This document shows, piece by piece, positions 48,874-61,631 of a stretch of DNA of 64,000 nucleotides. The notes under the pieces are model-generated. The model saw nothing but the letters and a program-made list of their open reading frames with translations. It did not search any database and had not been told where the DNA came from. This DNA is from Calonectria ilicicola. Its lineage: Eukaryota > Ascomycota > Sordariomycetes > Hypocreales > Nectriaceae. Every line of letters starts with the position of its first letter. The first letter of the stretch is position 1. Where the stretch lies: assembly GCA_020809705.1 (NCBI GenBank), contig CP085833.1, forward strand, positions 744,001 through 808,000. The letters run 5' to 3'. Position numbers and translations under genes: made by a program.

Positions 48874-49976
48874 TCAATTAGAACGGGTACAGGGTTCTAT
48901 GACTGGAGGGATCTGGTGCAAATCGAAATCGGTGGGTTACATTCGTCATTTGCGGTAGCTATGGTGTCGGAGTAAGAAGGGTCGTATGAGTGCTCCGCAC
49001 TTGTGTCTGAGCAGCGATCATCATCAGCGAAAGAAGCTGGTGCTGACTCTATTTAGATCTGGCAAAGTACGCTGCTGGGTGACTATACTTGGGGCAAGAT
49101 AAAAAGAAGAGAATTCGCTGATGGATTCTTCTTGGTTGAATCGATTGGTGAACAAGTCACAAAAGCGACAATGTCAGAGGTCATACGATATCTTTCTTCG
49201 TCAAAAGTTCAAAAAGTGTGTTTTTTATCTCTTATGCCTTGATGCATCATGTTTAGCGCCATCTGAATAATCGGCAGTGGCAATAGAAGACAATAGTTTC
49301 ATTGCATTGTATGATTGCGATTTCGAATTGACAGCAGTTTTGGACAGTGAGAGCACCATGTTGTTCCTGACTGTTCGACATTTTCATGTTGGACGATCCC
49401 GGGCTCGGTTTTACGTGTTTAGCGATTCTATGTTGATGATGAGTAAGTCGCGTCAGAGTGCACCTCTCCAGTGTCGTTCATATCTCATATACCAACTGAT
49501 GCCCAGGTGTGAGCGCGTCCGAGGCAGGGAGAGGATAGGTGACAAAAAGAGTTAGAAAGCAACTAATGATGCCATCGTGTTTGAAAATATTTCAAAGATA
49601 GGAATTCCGTCGACAAGTACAGGGATTCCTGAGCTATCAGGGTGCCTGCATCTGAGCAAGGTCGTGCTCGGTCGGAATGCATATCAAAACGAGTTGTGCG
49701 CTCTGAAAATCATGCTGGATCATGGGACCTAGACGCGACCAGCATGTAGTAAGGATCTGAGTCCAATTCTATTGACCAGCCCAAAGACAATAAATAGGAC
49801 GAACTGCAAGATTTTTTTCTGAAGGCTCTGGAGACGACTATGCGTTACCGGGATTCTTTTGCTGAGTATTCAAGGGATAATTTAGGTACTGCCTTTTCGG
49901 CGTTTGATGATGGGACATTGGGCGCCATCGTGCTCGTGACCGAGATGAAACATTTCGCAAATTTCCCCACCCGGTT
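48874..49976. other. Gene-poor spacer
   Basis: No supported coding region. One plus-strand open frame (49277-49555) has no ATG context or domain that would make it credible. Confidence 0.45.
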
Positions 49977-50832
49977 CTAGAGGATATGATTTGATGGCAT
50001 TGGGTCTTTGCTCTTTGTCTGGTCGACTAGCTTATATTTGATGTTCCAACATTTTTTCATGTTGTGATAATAAGGCCCTGGTAGAATCGGCTCAATCATG
50101 AAACGCGCCTCCCGGCACTGCCCAGTGTCAGTAAGGTACAGCAGACTCAGACCACAGAGGCATAAAGAACTCACCAAATACATGCTGTCTCGGTTTTCGA
50201 CGAACAGCGCCTTGAGATCCCCCTAGGCATCCTGGCTCCATACCTCCCATTAGTCCTAACAGGGTCACAGGTAAGAACAAACTCAGTAGAAACAGAAGAT
50301 ATGGGTAGCAACGGCCAGAACTTACGTCGCTCGCCCAGACAATGGGGCACACCAAAAAACGGAGGTCCTCGTAGACCAGCCGGCACTTTAGCATCATGGC
50401 GCCGGCCGGGCCCACGGGAGCGACTGTGGTGCACCAGGACCATGTCTCTGGTGGTTGGAGCAACAGATTTTTAACTCGCTCAATGCAGAATTTGTTGCAG
50501 GTGGGCAGGGTGGGAGGAGCGATGAAAGCGCGTGCCTCGCTCATAGCGTCCTCAACTTCAATGACCTTGGGCGGGGGCTGGATATGAAGCAGCAAAATAT
50601 GTTCGAGATTTAGTTCATATCCACTTAAATATTCATTGATAGAGGAGGAACGGGCAAGTTAGGCAAGAAGCGCTCGATGGCAAGTATATGCTCCTTTGCC
50701 CAATGGTAATACAATCTGCATTTGTGAGGATTCAACCAAGTGGTGCGCAGTTGATTCCTGTCCAGAAGAAGGCGCAATCTGGCCATTGAACTCGAAACCT
50801 GAGGTCGGCTGTGAACCTGATGATGATTTCAT
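49977..50832 (-). CDS. Possible four-exon gene, unknown 186-residue protein
   Basis: A hand-built model: exons 50713-50832, 50326-50577, 50175-50222 and 49977-50117, all joined in phase 0, with donors GTATTA, GTAAGT and GTGAGT and acceptors TCCAG, CCTAG and GGCAG. The product opens with a Ser/Gln-rich stretch (MKSSSGSQPTSGFEFNGQIA). It continues through a block rich in Pro, Cys and Trp (PPPKVIEVEDAMSEARAFI; ETWSWCTTVAP) and ends in a basic segment. No motif is recognised. The second exon is more GC-rich than its surroundings, as real exons often are. The first donor is weak, and this part of the window is full of relics, so it may be a remnant. Confidence 0.35.
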
Positions 50833-53800
50833 AAAACTTATTTACATAATCCCTCTGGTTCGTTTCATTTGAGTGAGAATGACGGTGACCTTTTCTGCCT
50901 AGGAAGGCCTCGGTGGTGTCTGAAATGGGGGATGAGATTCGTCCCAGACATTCCATCCCATTGATCGAGTGAGAAGCTGAAGCTCTGCCTTAGCCACCGA
51001 TTATTTCCGAGGCTACAGCTGTAGACCAAGTTGACCGCCGTGCTTACCAGAAATTAGTGGTGGTAGGGCTTGTAAATGAGCGGGATCGCGAACGAAACGA
51101 CCAAAGCATGAAGCGGTCGAGAGCACCGAAACATATTCCAACAATAAATTGACCGATGCAGCCTTGTTCTCGTTTCGTACCAGACTGATTCTGGTTTTCT
51201 GAGGGGGGTGGCGGCTGTTGGGTTGTGCAGTTGAACGCGGCCGGGATACGTCAGTGCCGAGCAAGACTCGGCCTAGCAGCTGGAGGGATAAGCAAACATC
51301 TAATTTAAACCAAATATGGGGCCTCGGTTTTCTTCTATCAGCCCTGAGTCGCAAACAGAATATGTGATCCATCCATGACCCGTGGGATGGAAAAGACCGT
51401 TCGTCTTGTCTTGAAATATGGCGTTTGTGAGAAGCCTCAATCTTCCTCTTACGAGGAAAGCCTGTCCCGTCCGTGGTGATCGAAGGAAAACCCTTCGTGC
51501 TCTCAAGCTATGCCTCTGGATCCAGACCGCCTGATACATTAACTGAAACCTTTGGGTGTTGATGAAGATTGGTCAAACTCCGCATTGAGATTGAACTTAA
51601 TATTCTGTACGTCGGCGCCACAGTGGCATGTAAGACTCCAAAGATCGTGGATGCGGGATCGATAGCCCTTCGCAAATATGACCGCTCTAAAATTTAAGCT
51701 ATCATTTCAAGCGCTGCAAATGAAACAATTCTATGAACCTGATGGTGCCATCCTCGGATTATCGGGTGAGCCTTTGTTCTTCTCGATCAAAACAAGCTGT
51801 CTCTCTCGTCGAGAGGACACTACACGTAGCATTGTTAGCACCACACTTGCTATTATCGAGACCCCCTTTAAAATAATTTTTTTTTAGAGTAGAAGAGATC
51901 AAATATCGCGAAAGCTGGTGTCTGTTGTTCGGGGTGTGCCATCAATGTTTTGTAATCATGGTTGATGCATTGTCTCGGCTCTTTCTCTCTGGGTCAAATG
52001 TCTGTGGCAATTCAGAATTCAGCCCCACGACAGCCATGTAGTAGTATTTCATATTTTATGGTGATAACTTTGTGCGAGTCGTGGTGCGAAACTATAAATT
52101 GTTCAGAGAACGTGCTAAGGTTTGTCCAAAGTTGATGTATGGACCATCGTGCTTCGTTGGGAAACGAAAGTTGAAATAGATGCTATCAGGGCAACACACA
52201 TAATCCACGTCCTCAAATTCAATTCCGTAGTGTGTTAAATTGTTCTTCTAATGAGGGAGAAAATATCAAAGAGAATACCGAAAAGAAATTCATGGCTTTC
52301 CACCATTCACTTCTTTTTTGGCATTTTTCCCCTTTGAGATCCCTTTTATCATCACTTTTCTATCTAGAAGAAGATGATGGCAAGTCGAAGGTTTCAAAAG
52401 TGAGTGCAAGGTGGCGAACCTGATTTTGCCTAGGAATGAATGACGTGTAGATGCTGGCTGCAAATCGTGGGTATTGAGGTCCCTTGACCCAATTCTCTTT
52501 TATATATACTATTGAGTCTTACATAACTTCAACACGAGGACGGGGGAATGCCAGTCGGTGAGGTGGTTGGAGGATGCCTAACCGGGAAGCCAGATTCTCA
52601 TAGTACGCCGGAATATCCATCGCCACACAATCATTTATCAGGGCCTGTCCCCTTGATGGATTCGTGGATCCCACTGTCTGAGTTCGAGCCCGAAGATAGC
52701 AACCACATATGTGACATTCATGTAGTTGTTTTGTCCTTTTTAGCAAATCAAGTGCCCAGAACAAAGGTACTGGGCGTTCGCGAGATTGGGAACGTCGATG
52801 AATTTCTTCGTAGTGCAGTTTTCAAGTGAATCGATATCGAGTTGTTGAGAGTATTCCTCTAGGGGAAGGTTTGCCAGAAACGCCTCAGTTTCTTTGGAGT
52901 TGGTCGAACGGTGGCTGTTGATGGTCCCGCTTATGGCAACTTACTCCCCCGCCAGATTATCAGTGCAATATATTTGAGAGCGCTTAGGGCGAAATTTAAA
53001 ACACCTTGTCTTTGGCATCGCAATGAGGAGGTGAGCAGGTCCTCTTTCTATGTAGTACAATAGGCCGAAGGGTTCGTTCGCTCTGGCTATTGTGACTTGG
53101 CGAGCGGGATCACAACTGGTGATAAACTGGGGCAATGGTGCAGGCAATGGTTCATCGTCTTTGTGGACGGTCTGAAAGTGTTTGTTGTCAACCTTTGTGA
53201 GAGCTTAGAGTTGGTCTAGGTTAGTGAGCGCCGTACAACTACTTCGCTCATGGTAGTGTTTTGCATCAGTGCCAGTTGCAAAGGAATTGATCATATATCG
53301 CACCCATATCAGCTATCTTTCCGGTTCTTCTTCCTTGATTGGTTCCAGATGTGTTGTATGGGAAGATAAATCCGGTGGTTGCAAGGCGTGTGTGGTAAAG
53401 ACGAGCTTGGCAATGCCGATGGTGTCTGTCGTTACTTGCTGATATTTGAAGACCACTATGACCTCGTGGCCTCTTGATTAGTCCCCGTATTATTTATTGC
53501 AGATATCATCTTGGTGGTATCAAGGACAAACCCTACCGGTAGATTTGGTAGTTGACGCATGGTTTGTTTGGTATTTGCAGTTTAGTCCACAGTACAATGG
53601 CTTGGCCAATTCCTCGAGAGGTGGAGAATCTCGAATCATTTCCTGTCGATCCTTCACGTCTTTATCTGATTTCTCGTAGCATAACGAGAATATTTCTGGT
53701 TTTTCACACACAGCTGGGCCACTTTCTCAGGAGACATGCCAGTGGCTCACCAGAATCAGGATCCATGGCCATGTATCCAGAACAGTTACATGGTCAAATG

Positions 53801-56800
53801 GGTTTGTGCATCACTCATGCTTTTATGCACCTTTTTGTGTATTGGCATTCCCCGATGCCAATGCAGGGCTAATTAAGAGGTCGTCTCGTTGTTAATCGTG
53901 GATGGCAAATTCGGATCTCTCATGAATCAAGCAAAACACCCCTCCCATTTTGGAGCCTCGCCCATGCCATTAATGGACGGCGGGAGGGAGGGGACCCGTT
54001 GGTTCGTTTTCCCAACTCCGCGCTCTTGATCCCATCATCAACAATGAGTTGTAGCTCTCTGATTTTCAGATGTCTGATCTTCCCCTGACAAAGTGATAGC
54101 CCATGCTTCATTCAACTAGGGTTCCATAGGTCTCCCAGACAACCCCAATAGTAAAGGGCTGTCCGTTTCAATTATTGAAGCTCTTCTAAACCCCAGAGGC
54201 ATTTGAGGGTTTGCGGCTGGCCTCGACACGAGCACAATACCTGTTCTTTGACCCATGTGCCCACGCAAGTTTTCAACAGTCGCAAGCAATATTGCAAGAT
54301 CAAATTGCACGTCTCTCTTATGGTGACAATTTTTCTGTAAAGGTCACTGCCTAAGTCAGGATGGCAGGTCGCAAGTGTCGTGGCGTGATCGGCGTGCAAC
54401 GAAACCCATCGGTTTTAAGTCGCGATGGGCCAACCTCCGTTCCAATCAAATATCCTATCCAGGCCAAGCTTAAAATTCGTAAAGAAAGGTAATCCGGTGA
54501 TTGGAATTTCGGGGAATTCAGTTTCCCATGGGTGCCATTCGGCGATTCAATGACGTTTGTTTATGTTTCGATGTATACTGATGGTCACACCGATCCGGGC
54601 TTTCTTCTCGGCGCTCTTCATCACTACTCACACAACTCATTGTTGAATAATAATAAGCATCTTAATCGAGATCCCCATTTAATTAGGACCGAAACTCGGG
54701 GGTTTATCGCGTCGCAGGAGTATATTTGCTAAGTGTTCCAAACGCCACCTTGGGCGGCGTTCCTTATTGATTGCGCGACCAGAACAAGACAGCCATTAGA
54801 AGGCTTCTCAACTCTAAATAGAGAGTGAGCCTCCCATGGTTTCCCAGGCCGCATATCTTAGGCTTTTCATCCTCGCAATGGCTCCAAATATAATAGGGCA
54901 TGTAGGGAGGCCTGAAATCGTGATTATATGCTTCCCTACGTCGAGGGTGCAAAGAGAGATGGGCAAGATGTGCGCTGCGCCAAAACCTCCATAAGTCTCT
55001 TTGCTAGATCAAGACCATAGAAAATCTCTTGTCTTGGGTGATCATATCTGCAGCGAGGTGATCCAGATAGTGGTACCCTCACTACCTACCACATTCAAGA
55101 GGGATGTCTCGGGCGATCCCCAAATCGAGACCAAATTCAGGCTAGAAGCTGAATTTCATGAAGCATCTCTCTTATATAGAATCAGTTCAGTCCTAAAGTC
55201 ACAGAACGGGGCGTACGTTTTGTTTGGGTCGTAGGATATCGGTCAAAACCAAAACATCGGTCGCACCATTGCATCCCAAACGTGATGGGATCAACGAGAA
55301 CAATGCAAACGACAGTGCTTTTTGCATTTTGCTTTTTGAATTGGAAAATTCCGAGGGACTTTGCATCCAAGGGCTGCGAGGACCAGTCTATATCGACGCC
55401 TGGGTCATTGGTCAAGAACAAGCATACTCGCCCAGAACTTAAATGAGGACAATTCCCATGAAATATTGTCACATCAGTCATAGTATGTTATAGTCGGGGC
55501 AGAGGGTCTTGCTTTTCACCAGGACAGGGCGTCGGCACGAGCGATGCTCCCAAAGCATTCGGGCCCATCTCTTCACAAACAGACCTTCCTTCTAGTTCTT
55601 TTCGGATCTCATCCCCAGCTGGCCTTATCCAAAGCTCCAGGGAAACAAAACAAGAATGTAAACAGAACGAAAGGGATAGGCCGGGAAAAATAGTTGAGCC
55701 TTAAAATGTCGATATATCAAACTCTATCCCGCCCGTAAAATAAAGGTCAAACCATTCCGGTAACCGCTCATTGCTGTAGCTTCGGGATCTGAAAATCGTG
55801 TACAGTGACAAAGTATCCTTCTATTGAACACTTCACCCATATATTGTCTTCGTTTGTGCAAGATGCCCTTTGCTACAACCAGTCAAGGATCCACGGACGG
55901 GACTCTTTCAATCCTTTGACAATTTCGCGAGATTTCAGATGCCTGCTCGGCTGCAGTATGAATGCTGGAGAAGATTATGATGCTGATTTCCAATATTTCA
56001 CCACTCGTCAAATCAGAACTCTGCGGCTGTTTCGCCGAAGGCCACGGCTTTAACCATGATGCTAGTCAGTGCTGTTTCCAACTCGTTTTGTAATGTTGTT
56101 TTCTGGTCATGAAGCCAAACTAAGTCAGCGTCAAAGTTCTCAGATACCTAGCATCGGATGAGATGATCGACTGCCTGCTAAATAGATAGCTTTGGATGGA
56201 TGGGCATCAGCCTCGCTGCTAGATCAGAGCATCTGAAATGATGAAGCCTCCAGAATTCCAACATGTGTCGAAATTTGCTTAGAGTCGGTTTTGGTTCCGT
56301 CTTCCTTTCTCTGTCGCTCTCTAAACAATCGAGCTAGTCATGAAAGACAACCTTAAGCCATAAGAGATCCTAGATGCAATTTGGAATGTGTGAGGGATAT
56401 CAGAATAGTAGTGTTTCAGATGGACTGAAAAATGTTGATCGCGGCGGCAACGCTTCCTTGCCACCCGCAACATCACTCTGGTGTGACAGCATGTTCTTGA
56501 AACTTGGGGACTCCCTTCCGACACGAAACCCTTCGCTCGAGTCGAAAGCAAAGGGGACTCTGGTTCTGTAAGACATCTGAGAACAACGAGCTGATTGAAT
56601 TGCGGCTCAATTTGAGTCTTGATCGGAGGTCAGGCCTCAACACGACTTCTCACCGGCCAGTTTGCGATCAATCGGCTGTTGAGGCGGCATGTGTCTCAAA
56701 AGCTGCCTGTTGCGGGTCGATCATCGAGGGTCATGAGTTTCAGTTAGTCAATCCTCCAATAGTTCATAACAAGGTCGAAGCCCAAGCAGAATAATGGAAA

Positions 56801-58572
56801 AGATGTTGCGGATTTTCGAGTGTGGCGAGAGAAAACAACCCGCATGACCGTTGGTTCCGAAGTTATGGACTTTCCACTGCTTAGTATGGATGTTAAAGAG
56901 TTGTTCTGGATCGATGTAGCAACTGGATTGAACACCCCATACGAATCAACAAGCCTGGCCGACCATCCTGAATGTAGAAGCACATGTTGGCGGCAATTTC
57001 AATTCTTGCTTGCATAAATAGTATCAAAAGAAATCCGTCCGTTTGAACCTCGAAAAGCTTTTTACGGTTAGCTCCTGTCTTAACGGAGAATGGGAAGCGG
57101 GTAAACTTCCATTGCCCGATTTGGGGCTCGAAATGCAAAGGTGATTCTCTGAGAAATGATACCAGCGCAGTGTTGACTACTTGTTCATCTTTAGCTGCAG
57201 TGGAACTTTCCTAGCTGGTCTTTGCGAATGTTCCTCAGTTCAACATCGACTCGTCGTAGATGCGAAACTTTGATGACTTGTTTGCTGTAAGGGGAAAATG
57301 AAAGACACCAACTTGATGAAAAGGGTCGATCAAACTCGTACTAAACAGTGGCTGAGCGCCCCTGGGCACACGGTTAGTGCTTGAGCTTGTCCGTGCACCA
57401 AAGCCATCAAAAGCTGCTTCATTTGGTCCCTATTTGGTCCTTGATTTGTTGCAAGACCGAAATCCCCGCGCTGGTTAAAACGTTGAACTCTGTCCCTGCA
57501 AATCACATCCTGGTGTGCACCATACGTCGGCATCATGGTAGCTTGAGAAGTTCCCGGAATCGTTGAGGTAGCTCAGTCGTAGCTTAGTTATGGATGATTT
57601 TCTTTGTCGAGCACTGGTCTGAACCAAAGGTAGGGGAAGCCGAACCATGTGCTTGGCTGAGAGTGGCGACGGAGTAGCCTGTAGCAACGCTCGACTTTTT
57701 TCCTCATGCAGCTGGCATTAAGAGGTAATTCTCATGGTAGTTTTCTCTTGGCGCATAGATAGCATAGAGGTCTCTTCTTCGATGAATTCAACTCGCCGCC
57801 GCTAAACTCATTTGAATGAGAAACTCCTGATATGTGGGAAGCATGTGCACAGTAAGTAACATGAGGATTAAGCTCATAGCCAGCTGTGCACACCAGACTA
57901 GCAAGTCGACACAAAATCCATCCTGTTGTTGGCGAAGGTATATGTAGTAATATGAGATATTCGTGCAAGCCCGAGCAGCTATCATATGTTTTATGGTGGT
58001 CATCGACCGCTTTTATTTTGTCACTTACATGTGCGACCACAAGGCAGCGCACCATTATGAGAAGACGAGGGATCGAGACTTGCATCATAGGTCCCTGACC
58101 GCCATCCCAATTTTGAGGAAATCTTTTGATGGGTCCAGCGGCTGTAGCGGCATCCAAGTCTTGAGTCTTTAATAGAAACCCGGACCACAGCAATTTTATC
58201 GCCAAAGATGGACACCGTGAATGGCGGAATCCATAGCAACGTCCTTTTCAAGTATAGGGCGGCGAGTGCGTTGGTACTAGCCGACCGCATACATTATGGG
58301 ACGAGAACTTGGAACCTGACCAAGAAGTAGGACTCGGAGAATTTGGGCAAGGGTGCTTGAAGTCCGGATATTTGGGAGGAGTATCTGGAAAAATAGGATG
58401 CAAAGTTATTCTGAATGTTGTTTGTCCTTGAACTATAGGTTGTTGAATAACCTTGATCTTGGACCCTGGAATATCCGACACACCCTAGACTGTGGCTAGG
58501 ATGACACACCAGCCAGTCTAATCTGACCCGCGTTGATCGCGGCGACGTGGCTAGTATGGACGGAAGATCAAG
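50833..58572. other. Gene-poor stretch, second part
   Basis: About 7.7 kb with no supportable gene. Fragments that read like protein occur on the minus strand (for example 51013-51372, 52519-52764, 52941-53147, 57732-58500), but none has a recognised domain or a clean exon model. No mobile-element enzyme, long repeat or RNA gene was seen. Confidence 0.45.
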
Positions 58573-59322
58573 TCATGGTTTCTTGAAGGGAAAAAGGTAT
58601 GCGATGGTCGGCATTACCACTCTAATGGGATCGATATTGAGGTGGTGCGGCAACCGAATATGAGAACGGAAACGAATGGCCCCGAAATGTGTCGTTGAGG
58701 TGATTGAGATTTGTGGTGTGTTCTTGAGCAGGCTAGAATGCGATCGCTCATAGTATCGCTTTGGTTTTTCGACTACCCAATGCCACTTGCTCATCCATCT
58801 CCAAGTGTATGGTTTCGAGATTATTTGGTGAGCCAGTAGTATGTCGATGATCATGCGATCGTGGGTGGACATCATTCTGATGTTGCTTGCACTCGCGCAA
58901 AAGCACATTAAACACTCCATGCGCTCGGGGCTGCATAGCCTTTGAAGACGTAGGATGTCTGCCGGGTTCCTTCGCAAGCTTTGTTGCCTTGGGGAAACGT
59001 GGTGGTGATAAAAGACAGAATCGAGTGTCTCGAGGATAGCCCGCAACCAGGAACCCGCATCCCATATATCACGAGCGCAAAGTTCTGGGTACATCAACGC
59101 TGATGAAAATAGGCTCGTTCCTCAGGAGTTTGGCCTCTGGACCACCTTGTCGACGGTGATTATGAAGAGCATGGGCAGGTCGATCGCAATCAGCCTCTGC
59201 ACGAATCCACGCCCTTCGGGTCCCTCTCTGTCATTTGGCGAATATAAATCTCGGTTTCCGTAAAATGGAGGTTCTGAACGTTTGCTAGGGTTCTCTCTCC
59301 AAAGTCTGCCAACAAGTCTCAT
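58573..59322 (-). pseudogene. Probable relic with one in-frame stop, unknown family
   Basis: From an ATG at 59322 one frame runs about 250 codons to a stop at 58573, broken only by a TGA at 59122-59124. The reading on both sides is plausible protein (FYGNRDLYSPNDREGPEGR before, DIWDAGSWLRAILETLDSV after). The stop could be one point mutation in an Arg codon, or lie in a missed intron. No family is recognised. A second frame here also looks fairly protein-like, so the call is weak. Confidence 0.3.
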
Positions 59323-60348
59323 GGTCTCGCATGATGCGCACACCCAGGTGGGTAATGGCGCAGTACTCTTTGGCGCCGTTGCGCTGGTCTTAATTTCGCT
59401 CCCCCTTCAATTTTCTCCCACTGTGAGACCCAGTACATGGCCTCCGGATGTCGGATACCTGGAATGGGTTTGGGCGATGTACCGGGCAACTAAGCTCATC
59501 CTCCAGCCTTGAGTGTCTAATGAGCCGATGGTGTACGATGGAGTTGAACAGGCTCACATGCATACCAAGGTGGAATCAACAGCGATTGAGTCGATCAAAA
59601 GCCGCAGGTGCACCAACCGGAACTAACAAGGCTGGGGGGGGGGGAGGCCCAGCCATCTTGAGGTGGATTGTTCGAACTCTGAGCGCAACAAGGAACCCGG
59701 GGTATTCCGACAAGCCGTCATCAGTATCTCAATAGCCAACGGATGAAGAGTGGTTCAGCGACCCCCGAGGAAGCCAGCTGGCCGAGTCTAACTCCAAAAC
59801 TATAATTCCGTCCAATGGGTCGTCGAACGTGTTTCCTCGAGAACACGCAATCGGCGCGGAGCTCGACTGGCCTGCCTCAACAGCGGGCTTGAACAGTGGG
59901 CTTGAACCGTGGCAGGAGTGGATGTTCCAAGCGCAGTTGGTTACGTCAAATGGGAATTCCGTTGCCTTGATATCTCCCAAATAAATCGAGAATCGGGATG
60001 AGCTCAGAGCGTGTCAGTGCTGGGTCAGGGGGGGGGGCTTGCTGAACAAGGCAGTGGAACTCACCACTCGTGAACCCCTATTGTGTCGTCGAGGAAGTTG
60101 GGAGGAGGGTCGAGAGGATTTGCGTGTATGTGTGCGTGTGTGTGTATGTGTGTGAATGTATATATAAGAGTGCAGTGTGCTGCTGTTTGTGTAGAGAGCC
60201 TGGAGAAAAGGGATGGCAACGAGGGGGCAAAGGGTCGTTTATATAGCCAAATTCTGGTCAAAGATGGCTGCTGAGTAAAGACAGGCTCTACACGTCATCA
60301 CTCCGTCCCCGAAGGCTTGCTTGATGGCACAAGGCACGGCACTGGACT
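59323..60348. other. Gene-poor spacer with simple repeats
   Basis: No gene seen. There are G runs near 59634 and 60027 and a GT-rich microsatellite at 60119-60168. Confidence 0.5.
60119..60168. repeat. GT-rich microsatellite
   Basis: An imperfect (TG)n tract with TA and GC interruptions, about 50 bases, ends in a TATATA run. Confidence 0.8.
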
Positions 60349-60860
60349 TGTCATCTCTAACCGACGCTACACCAGGAGCCATCGTCCGTGTGTTTGATAA
60401 CATAGAGGCACGGCTCCGAGTCCATCTTCTCTAACCGACGCCACTCAGGAGTCGTTGCCCGTGTCTTTGACAACACACAAATCCACCTCTGGACCCATCA
60501 TCTCCAGCCGATGCTACACCAGAGGCCTCTATCCGTGTCTTTGATACAAACACAGACACGTCTCGGAGCCCCATCACCTCCAGCCGACGTCACTCAGGGG
60601 CCGTCAGCCGCATGTTTGATAGCACACAAACCCACCTCTGGGTCCATCCTTTCCAACCGAAGCCGCCTCCCGTAGGCTGGATGACAGACATGTGCAACAT
60701 AAGACTCATCAAGGTTCTAACCTACGTCACTCAGGAGTCGTTTTCCGTGTGTTTGATAACACACAGGTGCGCCTCCGGATCCATCATCTCCAGCCGACGC
60801 TACACTAGAGCCTGACATCCATGTGTTTGTCTGTTACAAACTGCATCCGGATGCCAATAC
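60349..60860. repeat. Degenerate tandem repeat, ~74-bp unit, about seven copies
   Basis: The segment GTGTGTTTGATA or a close variant recurs starting at 60388, 60461, 60535, 60610, 60747 and 60821, spaced 73, 74, 75, about 2x68 and 74 bases; one copy near 60680 is badly degraded. Each unit also carries a CCATCATCTCCAGCCGACG-like start and a CACTCAGGAG or TACACCAGAG middle. No open frame runs through it. It is a diverged minisatellite at the right edge of the gene-poor stretch. Confidence 0.8.
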
Positions 60861-61631
60861 GAGACGGTTAATGCGCTGGCGAGTCGGGAACCCGCCTCCG
60901 TCGACACAAACATCAATTTGTTTGCCATGCCCGCCGCCGAAGCCATGCGCCGAGCCGGATGTCGTCTATGCGGCCAAGGCCGGCTACCGGGGGTCGGCAC
61001 GGCACAACTACGGGATGAGACGGCGCGGCGACGGGACCGGAACGGCTACGAGAGTCCAAGAGTTACACGCACGCAAGGGGAAACCAGTCAAATCACATCA
61101 ATGGAGGCAAAAGAAAAGTGACAATGTCAAAACCCGGAAAACCACGGCTGAGCGTGCAATCCGGTTCAACTTTTAATTCATTGGTGTACAGTTGAATAGT
61201 AAGTAAGGCTCGGTCTGAGTAATAGTAAAGAAATGAGTGAGACCGCTCATACGTATGCATCTCCATATCCAATGCACAAGTAGTAAGAAAAAAGAAGACA
61301 ATGACCCCATGATCTCGTCCATCATCCCATATGATGTATATACGTCAGAAATAAAAAAGAAAAAGAAAATATCACAAATCCAGACAAGTCGTCAGAAGTC
61401 TGTCTCTCTCGTCAATTGGTCCGATAATTCCCTGTAGTAGACTCCCACCCATGATAGTAAAAAGAAACAATGCATGCCCCTTTCGTGTCGTCTGTCCGCC
61501 GAGGCCAGTGAGGCCTTTTCTAAGAAAAGGAAAGTAATAACATAATTGTGCCAAATGTGTAATGCAAAATAGAAATCGAAGTGGCAAAAAAAACAATAAT
61601 AAACGCTGATGAAACAATGCCCTAGATTGCT
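60861..61631. other. 3' flank of the last gene, no gene seen
   Basis: The GC-rich part (60890-61050) follows the tandem repeat; the rest is A-rich with AAAAAG runs near 61350. Nothing here supports a gene. Confidence 0.5.

Noticed and set aside
35631..61631. Transposon or retroelement origin for the gene-poor block
   Set aside because: No reverse transcriptase, integrase or transposase motif, long terminal repeat or target-site duplication was recognised.
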